A program made the position numbers and the translations under genes. From NCBI GenBank assembly GCA_022264855.1, contig JABYQU010000042.1:186001-250000 (forward strand): a DNA stretch of 64,000 bases, written 5' to 3'. Positions 43,965-54,132 of this stretch are shown one piece after another. The first letter of the stretch is position 1. Each line of letters starts with the position of its first letter. The notes under the pieces were generated by a model. The model saw only the letters and a program-made list of their open reading frames with translations. It made no database searches and was not told where the DNA came from. This DNA is from Lenzites betulinus (lineage: Eukaryota > Basidiomycota > Agaricomycetes > Polyporales > Polyporaceae).

Positions 43965-45338
43965 ATGCAACCACTCAGGCGGGTCGGAGCAGCTTTCGTC
44001 GCCGCGGTCGGGCGATTAGACAAGTCCCTTTCGCCCCAAGACACCCTCAACCGCCTCGGGCAGCATAAATGGGCCCCCTCGGACTTGATTTATGTATTCC
44101 AGTTCACACTCGCTACCTTCTGGCTCTTCGTGATGCAAGTCCCGATCTTCATCAAGCTAATGATACCCCTACTCTACGCCACGGCACTCCTCATACCCTT
44201 CACGTCGCAGTTCTTCCTTCCCGCAGGCCCGATATTCCTCTACCTCCTGAGCTTCTTCTCGTCAAAAGACATCCCCATGCACTACCGCCCCACACCCTCC
44301 GTCGTTCTCCTGCCGACGCTCGAGTCCGTGCTATATGGGGCCAACGTCTCGGACATCCTCACGCGGTTCACGCACCCCATCCTCGATCTCCTCGCGTGGG
44401 CACCGTATGGCGTTGGACACTACGTCATTCCCTTCGTCGTGGCCGCATTCCTCTGGCTCTTCCGACCGAAAGAAGTTCTCCACTACTGGGCCAGCGCATT
44501 CGGATACATGAACTTGACGGGCGTGCTGATCCAGCTCGTCTTCCCCTGTGCCGCCCCATGGTACGAGCTTATCTACGGCCTCACCCCCGCGGACTACACC
44601 ATCCGCGGCTCGCCCGGCGGCCTCGCCCGGATCGACAAGCTCTTCCACTCCAACGGCTACACCTCCGCGTTCTCCAACTCCCCTCTCGTCTTTGGCGCCT
44701 TTCCCTCGCTGCACGCGGGGTCCGCGACGATGGAGGCTCTCTTCATCTCCCACTTCTTCCCCTGGACGACGAAATGGGTCTTCGGCTACGCCTCGGTGCT
44801 CTATTGGGCGACGATGTACCTCACGCACCACTACCTGGTCGACGTCGTCGGCGGGTCCTGCCTCGCCGTCGCCTTCTTCTTCCTGCTCATGCCGGAGGAG
44901 CTCCGGGGCGCAGCCGCGACTGCGCCCCCGGGCGGGCTCGGCGCAGCCTCGTACCGCAGCAAGTACGAGGTGTACGACCTCGAGGAGCCGCGCGGGCGGG
45001 GCGGGCGCGGGTCCGCGCTCATGCGCGACGCGGAGGCGTACGACCTCGAGGAGCTGTCCGACCGCGAGTCCGACGAGGAGATGGACATCACGTTCCGCTC
45101 GCCGGTCGTGCCCGACGGGCCGGCGTCCGCGGTGCCGCTCATCAAGAGCGGCGGGGGGCGCGCGTCGCCCGTGAAGAAGAGCCATCGGCACACGGCGAGC
45201 ATCGCGAGCCTCATCCGCTCGGAGGAGCGCGGCGAGGAGGGGTGGAGCCCGATCGGGGGCTCGTTCGCGTTCCCGCCGACGCCGACGCGGGCGCAAGCGC
45301 AGGTGGCGGAGGACGGGAAGGGGGCGCGTAGCTCGTAG
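43965..45338 (+). CDS. AUR1: Inositol phosphorylceramide synthase catalytic subunit
   Basis: Intronless ORF of 457 residues. It transfers phosphoinositol from phosphatidylinositol to ceramide in the Golgi, an essential fungal step and the target of aureobasidin A. The protein has several hydrophobic helices (first near residues 45-85). Then come the family block CAAPWYELIYGLTPADYTIR, the lipid-phosphatase-like motif FGAFPSLHAGSATMEALF and YLTHHYLVDVVGG. The His of SLHAG with the His and Asp of HHYLVD form the expected catalytic set. After residue about 315 there is a hydrophilic acidic/Ser-rich cytosolic tail, variable in this family. The start is chosen at the only upstream ATG in frame, just after a likely leader intron. 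Confidence 0.95.
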   Translation: MQPLRRVGAAFVAAVGRLDKSLSPQDTLNRLGQHKWAPSDLIYVFQFTLATFWLFVMQVPIFIKLMIPLLYATALLIPFTSQFFLPAGPIFLYLLSFFSSKDIPMHYRPTPSVVLLPTLESVLYGANVSDILTRFTHPILDLLAWAPYGVGHYVIPFVVAAFLWLFRPKEVLHYWASAFGYMNLTGVLIQLVFPCAAPWYELIYGLTPADYTIRGSPGGLARIDKLFHSNGYTSAFSNSPLVFGAFPSLHAGSATMEALFISHFFPWTTKWVFGYASVLYWATMYLTHHYLVDVVGGSCLAVAFFFLLMPEELRGAAATAPPGGLGAASYRSKYEVYDLEEPRGRGGRGSALMRDAEAYDLEELSDRESDEEMDITFRSPVVPDGPASAVPLIKSGGGRASPVKKSHRHTASIASLIRSEERGEEGWSPIGGSFAFPPTPTRAQAQVAEDGKGARSS

Positions 45339-45939
45339 GACTGGGGGTTTGTTGGTGTGCGAGAGACGGTGATCTGTACATTCGTTTGGTTAATACATTC
45401 CTAGTTCATTTACTGGGGTTTCCTGTGGCATATATTATATTCGAGGGCTTCATTACCTTTGCCACCGCTGTGCTGGCGGCGATTACTGTGATGCTCGTAG
45501 TTCAGTACGTTGAATAGAAACGACTGTCTTACCCAAGAGCTGAGGCTAGTCGGTGAGCCTAAGTCGGTAGATTCCCTATCCGAGTCTCAGGCTGATTAGG
45601 TGTGTCTTCGGCTATAGTTCATACCGGTGCTGCTCACTCTACAAACGACAATTTCGCGGGCGCGGGCGCAAAAGCTACAGCGCTCTTCAGAGTCTTCACC
45701 ATGTGGACACCATGCATCAGTGTAATTGCCGCCAAATATCTCCTTTCAGACTACCAACCGCACTAGTACCAGGAGGTTCTCATGCACACGGTACTAGTAG
45801 TGACACCAGGCCAGCGGGCCAGCGGAGTGACAGTGACTGATCCAATATGTTTAAGAAGGAACACAGCTTGTCCACCACAAGCCTCTCCTCCTGAGGTTCC
45901 CTCTCACCTGCCCCCGCCTTCGCGGAATTCAGAGCGGCG
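45339..45939 (+). other. Intergenic, AUR1 3' end and methyltransferase promoter
   Basis: 600 bp between two same-strand host genes. No repeat and no obvious TATA box. Confidence 0.4.
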
Positions 45940-46774
45940 ATGAAGCTCTCGGCCGCGTTCGCCATACTCACGGACCTCCGCTTCGCCTTCCAGGCAGCGT
46001 TCTTCCCGACCGTATCAGCCATCTTCCGCTCCCCCTCCCTCCTCTTCCACCCCCGCGATGTCTCGCGCGTCTTCATGTCGCATGTCTGGAAGACATTCGG
46101 CGACGGTACCGACGAAGGCGGCCGCCCCGTCAAGCTCGCCCTAATTCCCGAGAACGCCCACGGCGTCGTCCTCGACGTCGGCGCAGGTGAACCGCCGTTC
46201 CTCCTTCGTCGCCCCCACAGCGCGACTAACGCCCTCCACAGGCCACGGGCACACGATCCCCTACCTCGACCGCGCAAAAGTGACCAAATACGTCGCGCTC
46301 GAGCCGAACACGCTCATGCACAGCGAGATCCGCACGCGCGCCGCCGCCGCCGGCTTCACCGAGGCCGCCGGCACGCTCCTCCTCCTCCCCTACGGCGCCG
46401 AAGACACCGCGCTCATCGCGTCCGCCCTCGGCGGCGGCGGGGCGGACACGCTCATCGCGATCCTGACGCTCTGCTCGATCCCGGACGCGGAGCGCACGTT
46501 CGGCGCGCTCGTGCGCGGCGTGCTGCGCCCGGGCGGCGCGCTGCTGTTCTACGAGCACGTCCTGAGCCCGCGCGCGGACGTCGCGCGCTGGCAGCGCTTC
46601 TGGACGCCGCTGTGGCGGCGCGCGTTCGACGGGTGCTGCCTCGACCGCCCGACGCACGTGTGGGTCGCGCGCATGGATCTGTGGGCGGAGGGCCGCGTGT
46701 GGGGGAAGGAGGGCGAGGAGGAGGAGCATTTGTTTTGGCACCGGGTGGGACGCTTCATCAGGAAGGCGGAGTGA
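45940..46774 (+). CDS. METTL7-like class I SAM methyltransferase
   Basis: Exons 45940-46186 and 46242-46774 (55 bp intron, GTGAAC...CACAG, phase 1) give 259 residues. The N-terminal 40 residues are hydrophobic/amphipathic (AFQAAFFPTVSAIF), fitting lipid-droplet or ER membrane anchoring known for the METTL7/AAM-B group. Motif I is VVLDVGAGHGHTIPYL, split by the intron. A later acidic strand is VALEPN, motif IV is TLIAILTLCSIPD, and VLRPGGALLFYEHV is the post-motif loop. The C-terminus (LFWHRVGRFIRKAE) ends at TGA 46772-46774. That stop codon is the first codon of the 8-bp target duplication of the downstream transposon, so the insertion leaves the protein intact but replaces its 3' UTR. Confidence 0.85.
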
Positions 46775-46995
46775 GGCTTTGGGGGCCGGCAACGCCTGCG
46801 AAGCTTGCGGGATGCTGAGTCAGCAGCCGCTGGACGCAGACGTGGTCGTGGGAATAAAATGTTTAATGAAGCGCGTCGCGTCGCGCGTACATCGCGCGGC
46901 CTCGCGCTCCTCTTGCGCGCGATATCCTCTTGTCGCCGTCGGGTCCCCTGCGCAACTTGTTCCTCGACGCGCGCACATGTATATGAACTTCTGTA

Positions 46996-49800
46996 CTATG
47001 TAGAACATGTGTCAAGAGTAGAATTCTGGGTCACACGGCTTTCATAGCGTGAGAAGGCCTTTCGAAGTGCATCAAGCTTCTCCGCCTTCGTTGGTATCTT
47101 GGACTTCAACGGTACCTCCTTGTCACCCAACCTCTTCCTATACACCTCCAGCTGCTCCTCTATCTGGTCTCTTGTGAGTCCCGGGAAGACCTCTGCATCA
47201 CAAATCAGCACTGTGGAGTCGACCTTGGCCTTCATCTCCGCCGCCTTCCTCAGTCTCTCCTGGCGGTCCCGCGCTGCCTTGGCGGCGGCTTGGACAGCGT
47301 GAAGAACATGCTCTCGACGTCTCAAGGCTGCATGTCCACTCGAATCGAAGGTCCGTGCAGTGTGGCGCAAGTATTTCTCATCCTCCGGGGTGTTCAGGTG
47401 GGTAAGGATGAAGTCTTCTGTTTCGTTGTGGGCACACTTGACTTGAGCATTGAAATAGGCTTCATTAGCGTTCGGATGAGTCCGGGTCCAGGAGCGGTAC
47501 CGTCCCAGGGCGCCCTCGTTGTGGTCGTTTGTGGGGAAAATCCAGGCAGCATCGAGCTCAGCCTCTGAAGCGCGGTCGATAGCACCTCCAGGTGCGAACT
47601 CCTGGGTGAAGCGGACCCACGTCGTGAGCGCCCCGCGCAGGAACGCCAGGAGAAGTGGCTTCAGGTAGGGTAACTCGGGAGCTCTCTTGAGGACCGCACT
47701 AATCGCTTCAGGGCATTCCCAGTCCAGTCCGTCCAAGGAGGCAGTATGGAAGCTCGCGCAAGGCGACAGAAGTAAGTCCGGGTTGTCTACAAGCTTCTGA
47801 ATGTGTGCCTTGAGACGCTGATGCAATGGCCCTAGCTTCAAGCCGTTCTGGTGGCGGCGTGCAGTGCGCATATAGGGATGTGTGACCGCTTGGGCATAGA
47901 GAGTGAGAACAGCGAGCTCGGTAAGTGTGGGCGTGTCCTGTAGGGCCTTGTAGATGTTCTCCTCCATGTGATTGAAACCAGGCTTTTCTTTCCGGTCGCG
48001 CACAAGCTGCAGAAATGCCAGGTATTGATTGTGATGGACAAGAAGCTCCGCGGCAGCCGTGCAGTGAGACTGGTAGCGAGTATTGCTCGTGTCGGGGAAG
48101 CGCAGAGGCTGTCCCACAAGCTCTCGAAAGTAGAAGGCGTAAGCATCATGCTGTCCTTTCTTATCGTCCTTGTTGTTGAAGATTGCACCCGCTAGACTCG
48201 TCACCTTGACCCCGCCCCGCGCTGAGGACTCGAGTGCGCGGAGCTCAGCAGGATTTAGTTCCTCGTTCAGGAGTAACGAGGAGGCGCTTGCAACAGCCTC
48301 GAGGTCGATGTCGCGAAGTGTGGATGCGTTCTGCTTGTTTGCAAGAAGAACAGGGGGGACGGTGCCAAGGTCAGTCCATGCTGCCATCATTGCCGTGTTG
48401 CCTCCCTTGACACTGTTGAGGTCTTTATGCATCGCACAACCTAAGCGCAGGAAGAGGTCGAGCGGCTGCTTCTCAGCATCAGGAAGCTCCTCATACAAGG
48501 ACTTCCCAAGAGTAGTAGATGCCCGTTCCACCTCCTCCGCTGTGATTGCGACCTGATCTTCTGATGATAGCAGTGCCCACGCCTCTTCTCCACCTACAGA
48601 GGCAGTCGCCGCAGAGCTCGCACTGTCAAGGAGCTGTTCCAAAGCTGGAGATGGTGTGTCGGTGTCCCCAAGATGGTCGCGTGCGAGGACCAGGTACGTT
48701 GCATCCTTCTTCCATTTGGCAAGAAGATTAGTCGTCTTGAACTGATCGGCAGCATGGTCCCCTCCCATCCCAACAAACCGTCGCGCACATTCCTCCACCG
48801 TGAGCGACCGGTTTGTGCGCTGTGCGAACGGCGAGGCGCTGAACAGAGTGGTGATGTGCTCGAACTTCTGTCTCCATCCTCGGACCTGTGACTCACTCGT
48901 GTGATCAACAGAGGAGTCTACACCAAGGAGACGGTTCTTCGGTGCGTCTGGAATGCCTGCGACGCTCGGGCCACTGCTGTCGAGGGAGAAAGACGCTGAT
49001 GTCTTATAGGACTCTGTGACATTCACCGCAAGATGTCGTGCCTCATAGTTGATGTGACGGACTGTGGTTCCATCGCCACTAGCAGTGAATGCTGTATTGG
49101 CAGTGAGTGAGTTATTCGAGTCTCGAATAAAACAATGCTCACATGCTGCCCTCGAGACCTCATAACCGATCTGGATGTCGCTCGCCTTGCCGCCTTCGTA
49201 GACTGCCCTGCGCACAGTGTGTGCGCTCATCCGGTCATGTACAGGTCGCCCAAATACTCGTCCAAAGAGCTGTATAAGCTTCCCAATCTTCTCCTGACCG
49301 CAGCCCGCACGCACAAGCAGACGCGCCAGCATACGGGCTTCCGCTGTGTAGATTCCCTTCTGTCGAAGCCGGAAGACAGCTGGTGCTGATTTGGCCTTTT
49401 CAATACGCGCTGCGAGGATCATAGGGAAGCGACTGCATTGCTTTTCGAGAGCGTGTATCTTCTGACGGCATTTCTGTAGGTCTTCTCTGAGGGCGCCGCG
49501 CTCCTTGTTCATCGCTTCCAAGACCATGGTCACGTCGGCTCGGGTGCGTTCTTCTGCTCGTGTCATTGCTGATATCTTCGATTGACAGAGCCTTAGATCG
49601 CTGGCCTGGGCGGCCTTGCATGCCTTCAACTTGCTCTTCAGCTTCGCAGCAGCTTTGGCAGACCGGAGAAGCTGGCGCCGCTCGTTATGACTTCTCTTTT
49701 GACAGATCTTGATGCGTTCTCGGAGGTATGCATTTTCTGTCTGCGCTTTTTGAAGTAGCATCGAAGACTGATGTCTTGTAGTGTGTCCCTTGTGCTCCAT
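46996..49800 (-). CDS. Transposase of the intact DNA transposon, about 934 aa
   Basis: Single open frame; the first in-frame ATG is at 49800 (MEHKGHTTRHQSS). Residues about 10-140 form a coiled coil with regularly spaced Lys/Arg/Gln and Cys. The middle has TAFTASGDGTTVRHINYEA, then RLLGVDSSVDHTSESQ, then RRFVGMGGDHAADQ. Later come GCAMHKDLNSVKGGNTAM, GAIFNNKDDKKGQHDAYAF and PDTSNTRYQSHC. Near the C-terminus are WIFPTNDHNEGALGRYRSW and NAQVKCAHNETEDF. The Asp of SGDGT, the Asp of GGDHAAD and the Glu of NDHNEG are the best candidates for an RNase-H-fold DDE triad. It resembles a multi-copy basidiomycete family I have no name for. Start choice could shift if a 5' exon exists (AG acceptor-like site at about 49829). 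Confidence 0.8.
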   Translation of the reverse strand: MEHKGHTTRHQSSMLLQKAQTENAYLRERIKICQKRSHNERRQLLRSAKAAAKLKSKLKACKAAQASDLRLCQSKISAMTRAEERTRADVTMVLEAMNKERGALREDLQKCRQKIHALEKQCSRFPMILAARIEKAKSAPAVFRLRQKGIYTAEARMLARLLVRAGCGQEKIGKLIQLFGRVFGRPVHDRMSAHTVRRAVYEGGKASDIQIGYEVSRAACEHCFIRDSNNSLTANTAFTASGDGTTVRHINYEARHLAVNVTESYKTSASFSLDSSGPSVAGIPDAPKNRLLGVDSSVDHTSESQVRGWRQKFEHITTLFSASPFAQRTNRSLTVEECARRFVGMGGDHAADQFKTTNLLAKWKKDATYLVLARDHLGDTDTPSPALEQLLDSASSAATASVGGEEAWALLSSEDQVAITAEEVERASTTLGKSLYEELPDAEKQPLDLFLRLGCAMHKDLNSVKGGNTAMMAAWTDLGTVPPVLLANKQNASTLRDIDLEAVASASSLLLNEELNPAELRALESSARGGVKVTSLAGAIFNNKDDKKGQHDAYAFYFRELVGQPLRFPDTSNTRYQSHCTAAAELLVHHNQYLAFLQLVRDRKEKPGFNHMEENIYKALQDTPTLTELAVLTLYAQAVTHPYMRTARRHQNGLKLGPLHQRLKAHIQKLVDNPDLLLSPCASFHTASLDGLDWECPEAISAVLKRAPELPYLKPLLLAFLRGALTTWVRFTQEFAPGGAIDRASEAELDAAWIFPTNDHNEGALGRYRSWTRTHPNANEAYFNAQVKCAHNETEDFILTHLNTPEDEKYLRHTARTFDSSGHAALRRREHVLHAVQAAAKAARDRQERLRKAAEMKAKVDSTVLICDAEVFPGLTRDQIEEQLEVYRKRLGDKEVPLKSKIPTKAEKLDALRKAFSRYESRVTQNSTLDTCST

Positions 49801-50649
49801 GGTACTGTTGTCATGCCCGACAGACAACCTGGGGATTCGCTCCGCTGCACCCTGCTTTGGAAGTGAGTGGCTCGGTTGCTAGAAGGTCTATAGAATCTAA
49901 TAAAGTCGCACTTTTGCAGGACATTGTGCCGGCTGGGCAGGTATATTCTCCTTATCAACCTGATGCGAGTGTAGCCTGCTTATCACGGCTTTTTGAGCAG
50001 TTGTGCGGCGCCGGGACCGGTACTGTGCTCTGCTCGCACTCCCCATCTAAAAATGCACACATAAACATTCAGTGTCCCGGTGAGTATTGGAGATAATATT
50101 AAGGCCTACCTGCTGACTTCTATGTTGTGGTACAGGGATTGAAGCATCACATCCCTGAGACATCCTTTGCTTGTCTCCAGGGCCCCACCTCTGTCGCGAC
50201 GGGCGGAGGCAGCTCAAAACTCGCAACGGCGCGGATCACATGACCGCGACAATGCCGCGCGACGCGTGCGCGCGCGCATCGCGCGGGGGGCGCGCGGGGG
50301 CGCGCATGGGCGGCTATGGCATTCACAGTGCGCGATGTTTTCCTCTTCATCCAGATGCCGCGTGCTACAGCACATTAGTGGAATCACATATATAGCTAGG
50401 GCAGCACGTTATGTTCAGCAAATTCCGCACCACACTGCAATAGTAACGCTCTTTTTGTCGGCAATCTCATGTCTAATATACCCTTTTGAGTATTTTTCAT
50501 GAAGATAACATACACACATGTTGGCCGAGCCCATCCAACATCTCATAACATACCTACCAATCTATACACCGAGTACAAACTTCGCCGACTATCCATACCA
50601 CCTTTTCTAGACGCCCCGTATGATCGCAAATAGATACAAACAAAACGAC
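49801..50649 (-). other. 5' noncoding part of the transposon
   Basis: 850 bp between the transposase start and the right TIR. It contains the CGCG-rich subterminal block and splice-like signals (AG near 49829, GTGAGT near 50,079) that might belong to a leader intron. No second gene recognised. Confidence 0.5.
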
Positions 50650-50673
50650 CTTCGCAGGCGTTGCCGGCCCCCA

Positions 50674-51404
50674 TGAGGCTTGGAGGTTTGTTCGTGCCGG
50701 TGTCCTCCCAGCTGTCAGGGTGACTGCGGGCGCGCGCGATCGGCTTCGGCGGGGCTTACAGCTCAGGCCTCAGGCCTCAGGAAGCAGCAGGAGACGACAA
50801 CGAAGATGCGTAGGCGGCACTCTCCGAGCCGTCTGGTATGTGTCCGCGACGCCTTGGATAGTATGACCGGGCTTTACCGTTTAGTTGATTGTTGTATGCA
50901 CGCATACGCAATTCTATCGCTGTTTCACTGTACGTGTACTACGGGAATCCTAGCTGCAACATAAGAACTACAAGCTTGTGACGCAGAGTAACGTACTAGC
51001 TACTCGGCGCTACGGTAGAACTCCGTATCCCGCGGCGGGGGCTACGAGTGTCTACACCGGTACCATGGGCAACTGTCCACCTCATCTGCCACCTGGTCCT
51101 CAGACCTTCGTACCTCGTACTTGGTCGTCGCCTTTGAGATGCATCCGCGAACATCTCTTACGCACAAGTACTAACAACACACCCGCGCAGATATTATGCA
51201 ATCATGTATAACGAGTGGTACTACAACGATCCATCCAAAAAAGAAGCATCTATATTACAACGGTCACCGCCGCCTACCCCGCCTGCCTTCAACCACGCCA
51301 AAATCGACGCGTCTCCAGCGAGCAGCGAGTCAGAGCGACGGAGAGAGCGTGCAGCCGTCTAGCAATGAACAAGCAGCGAACGAGCGAATGGAATGTCCCG
51401 AGCC
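50674..51404. other. Intergenic between convergent genes, split by the transposon
   Basis: Starts with the right copy of TGAGGCTT, so the first part is the original 3' flank of the methyltransferase gene. A short GCCTCAG triplication lies near 50,762. No gene recognised. Confidence 0.45.
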
Positions 51405-54132
51405 TCAGAACGGCCACGACATCGAGAGCACCGCGCTCTTCTCGACGACCCACTGGAGCCACGGCCAGTCGTCGTCATCATCGTCGTCGTCGTCGTCATC
51501 GCCGTCGCCCGGCGCAGGGTCCGCAGGCGGCGCCGGCTTCGGCTCCTCGTCCTTCTGGCACGCCTTCGGCACCGCGTGCCCGTCCGTGCGCACACCTCCG
51601 CCCCACGGCGTGCGGTTCTTCACGACCGCGTCGACGCCGAGCCCGCGCGAGGCGAAGCCCGCCCAGAGCTCGCACGCGTTCTCGCCGCCCGTGAGCGTCT
51701 CGTCCGCGGCGATGATCGCGTCGCGCGCGTCGAAGAACGAGGGGCGGCACGGCTGCAGCTTCATGCCGTCGAGCACGAGCTGCACGATGAGCGAGTTGCC
51801 GTGCTTGGGCACGAGCGGCTTCTTCGCGCCGGACGCGGTGTACTCCGCCTTCCGGTAGAAGTCACCCTCGGGGATCGTGCCATCCTCGAGCGGCTTCGGC
51901 GGGAAGAGGTCGTCGACGAACCCGTGCTTCTCGATCAGCTTCTGCGAGACGACCCAGAGAATCTCAGCCCAGACTTCGCCGATCGCGTGCACGCCCCAGT
52001 AGCCCGGCTTGTTGAGGGTCTCGTAGGTGGAGGGGTTGATGGTCTCGTTCTATATGCACGTTAGGAGGCAGCACGACGAGAATAATGTTGATCTGCATAC
52101 CAAGGAGTACGGGTAGTTCCTGATGCCGTTGGCCCTGTTGGCGGCCCACGAGCCCATAGCGTAGTCGGAGTAGTTCTTGTTGCTACGAATAGTCGTCGCC
52201 AAGAAATCTATGGGTATGGATTAGGACCAGTCATCGAGCATGATGCCGTGCGACTTACCACCCCAGCCTTCGCCCATACCACCTGCTTCGCCCCAGCCGA
52301 GACACCCGGAGTTGGCAGGACCGCCGGTGAGACGGGTACTCAGCCCGTGGGCGAGCTCATGAATAACAATCCCGGCCTCCAGGTCGCCGTCGCGGTAAGG
52401 GTTGGCGGTGTTCCAGAGGTACATGCGGCAGCGACCATTCTGGCCGTCGGGCGGAGTCATGAAGTTGGCATTGTTGTACCCGCTACCGTCTTGCGCGTTC
52501 GCAATGACAGCGTCGTTCTCCTGACCGCCACGTCCGTGGTTGTACTGCTGGAAGTTACCCGCGACCTCGGTGAAGCCATAGCGGTAGAACAGGTCGTGAA
52601 CCTTGTTCGACGTGTAAAAGAGCTGTGTCACAGTAGCGTTGATGTACTTCTGTGCCTCCTCAAGGGCGTCCTCCGTCTCCGTCTTCTTGGGGGAGTAGGT
52701 GTAGTTGAACACCTTGCCAGGGCCAGCATCCGGACGGTAGTTGTTGACCCAGTTGTTACGGCCCTCCCAGTCCTCATGGGCGAAGACGTTGTTACCGTAG
52801 GTCGTGGACGTCTTACGGATCTTTGAGGAATCCTTCGAACGAACGGTGGGAGACTGGGGGTCAACGGAGTATGGGAGGGCGTGCCAGCCCAGCGGCGACG
52901 CGAGGGAGTCGAAATTCTCCTCCTGAATAGACCGCTCACCGACCGACGGGTCGTTGATGCCCCAGGCGAAGACGTTGTAGGTAGCTGCCTCCGACGGCTC
53001 GGAGGGGACAGGGATAGGGGAGTCAGAAGCCCAGTCGACAACCGAGACAATGCGGTGAGGAGCCTCGGCGGAGACAGCAGCCTCATACCAGTTGTCCTTC
53101 ATCTCGACCTCGAACTGATCAAGATTTCAGCAATGAGACGGAACCCGAATGGTGAAAGACCAACCTTGAAGACGAGTTGCAGTGTCGTTGAACGGCCGTC
53201 TGGCACCTGCACAAAGGCAAGGCGTCCCTTGACGGGGTTAACAGCGTCGGGAACGTTGTCAACGGTGAAGAAAGGCTGCTCAGACATATGGTGCTGGAAG
53301 GAGACGTCCATCTTAGGGAGGAACTTGGCGGGGTTGTCCAAGATCTCAAGCTGCAGGTCGTCGTTGGGACTGGCGGCCAGCATGAACTGCAGGAGAGCGC
53401 GTGAAATGTCACCGGTGGCAGCGTCCTCTGCAGCAGCGAGGTCCGGGTGCCCCATCATGTAGTCGGGCGCGTCCACGAACCCGCAGTTCCACTCGGACAG
53501 GAGCATCAACTGCTCGAGAGCCTTGCTGCGCGCGGGGCTAGTCTGGAGCTGACCGGAAATCTCCTCTTCAAGGAGTTCGCAGTACTGGGAGTGAGGGTCA
53601 ACCTTGCCATTGATCGCATCGGCAACGTTGAATCCGTTGGCACCCTTCGGGCGGAAGAACTGCGCACAAGATGTTAGCATCATTCGGCGCGACCTCGGCG
53701 TCGCCCTTTCACATGTTGAAAGGGAGATCGACAGGGGGAGTGGCGACTCACGGAGTCTCCGTAGGAGAGGATAACACCGTCCTTGATGTTGAGGTTGATG
53801 TCGCCGTCCGCGACCTCGATGCCGTTGATGTACTGGCGGACATAGACGTGGGAGACGCCAGTCGCCTCGTCGGTATACGAGTCCTTACGGATGACGAAGT
53901 CGCTTCCGGGAATGTCGCGAACAAGGTCGTCAACGAAGAGCTTGGCTACCTCGAAGGGATCCTCGGACGCGCGCATGAGACTTGCGTGGTATACAGGGTT
54001 GGTGTGGTAGGAGGCGTGGGGGAGCACGGGACCGAAGCTGAGGGTCTTGCGACGCGAAAGGTGGTGCGAGTCGTGTGCGAGCGCACCGGCGAGACCGGCG
54101 GCGGCAACGGCAGCGACGAACAAACGACGCAT
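51405..54132 (-). CDS. Fungalysin, secreted M36 zinc metalloprotease
   Basis: Five exons keep frame: 54132-53752, 53659-53165, 53114-52259, 52207-52101 and 52049-51405, giving 827 residues. Introns are 92, 50, 51 and 51 bp. A signal peptide (MRRLFVAAVAAAGLAGALA) is followed by a propeptide (FTP-like, ending before the mature region). The catalytic zinc motif HELAHGLSTRLTGGP is followed by GWGEAGGMGEGWGD, which supplies the third ligand Glu. The role is extracellular protein degradation after propeptide removal. The usual C-terminus (GVRTDGHAVPKAC) is followed by an unusual tail: Pro-rich linker, a run of 11 Asp encoded by a GAY microsatellite, and a hydrophobic end (WPWLQWVVEKSAVLSMSWPF). The start ATG fits the signal peptide. 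Confidence 0.95.

Larger units (their letters stand above)
46780..50673 (-). mobile_element. Intact DNA transposon with 24-bp TIRs and 8-bp target duplication
   Basis: Ends are TGGGGGCCGGCAACGCCTGC plus GAAG at 46780-46803 and its exact complement at 50650-50673. TGAGGCTT flanks both sides (46772-46779 and 50674-50681). The 3,894 bp element contains one long intact minus-strand ORF. Subterminal CGCG-rich blocks lie near both ends (about 46,868-46,925 and 50,225-50,310). Eight-bp duplications are typical of hAT, KDZ and a few other superfamilies, but the TIRs and transposase did not match one I can name. Perfect TIRs and target duplication with an open ORF indicate recent activity. Confidence 0.92.

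Noticed and set aside
44069..45331. 420-codon overlapping plus frame and 321-codon minus frame
   Set aside because: Arg/Pro-rich shadows of AUR1 caused by high GC at third positions; the AUR1 frame explains the region.
45780..46277. 165-codon minus ORF over the methyltransferase start
   Set aside because: Antisense shadow of exon 1 with no family character.
49801..49827. Transposase start at 49827 (944-codon reading)
   Set aside because: That first codon is TTG; the first in-frame ATG is at 49800.
52248..52826. 192-codon plus ORF inside the protease gene
   Set aside because: Antisense shadow of the fungalysin catalytic exon.
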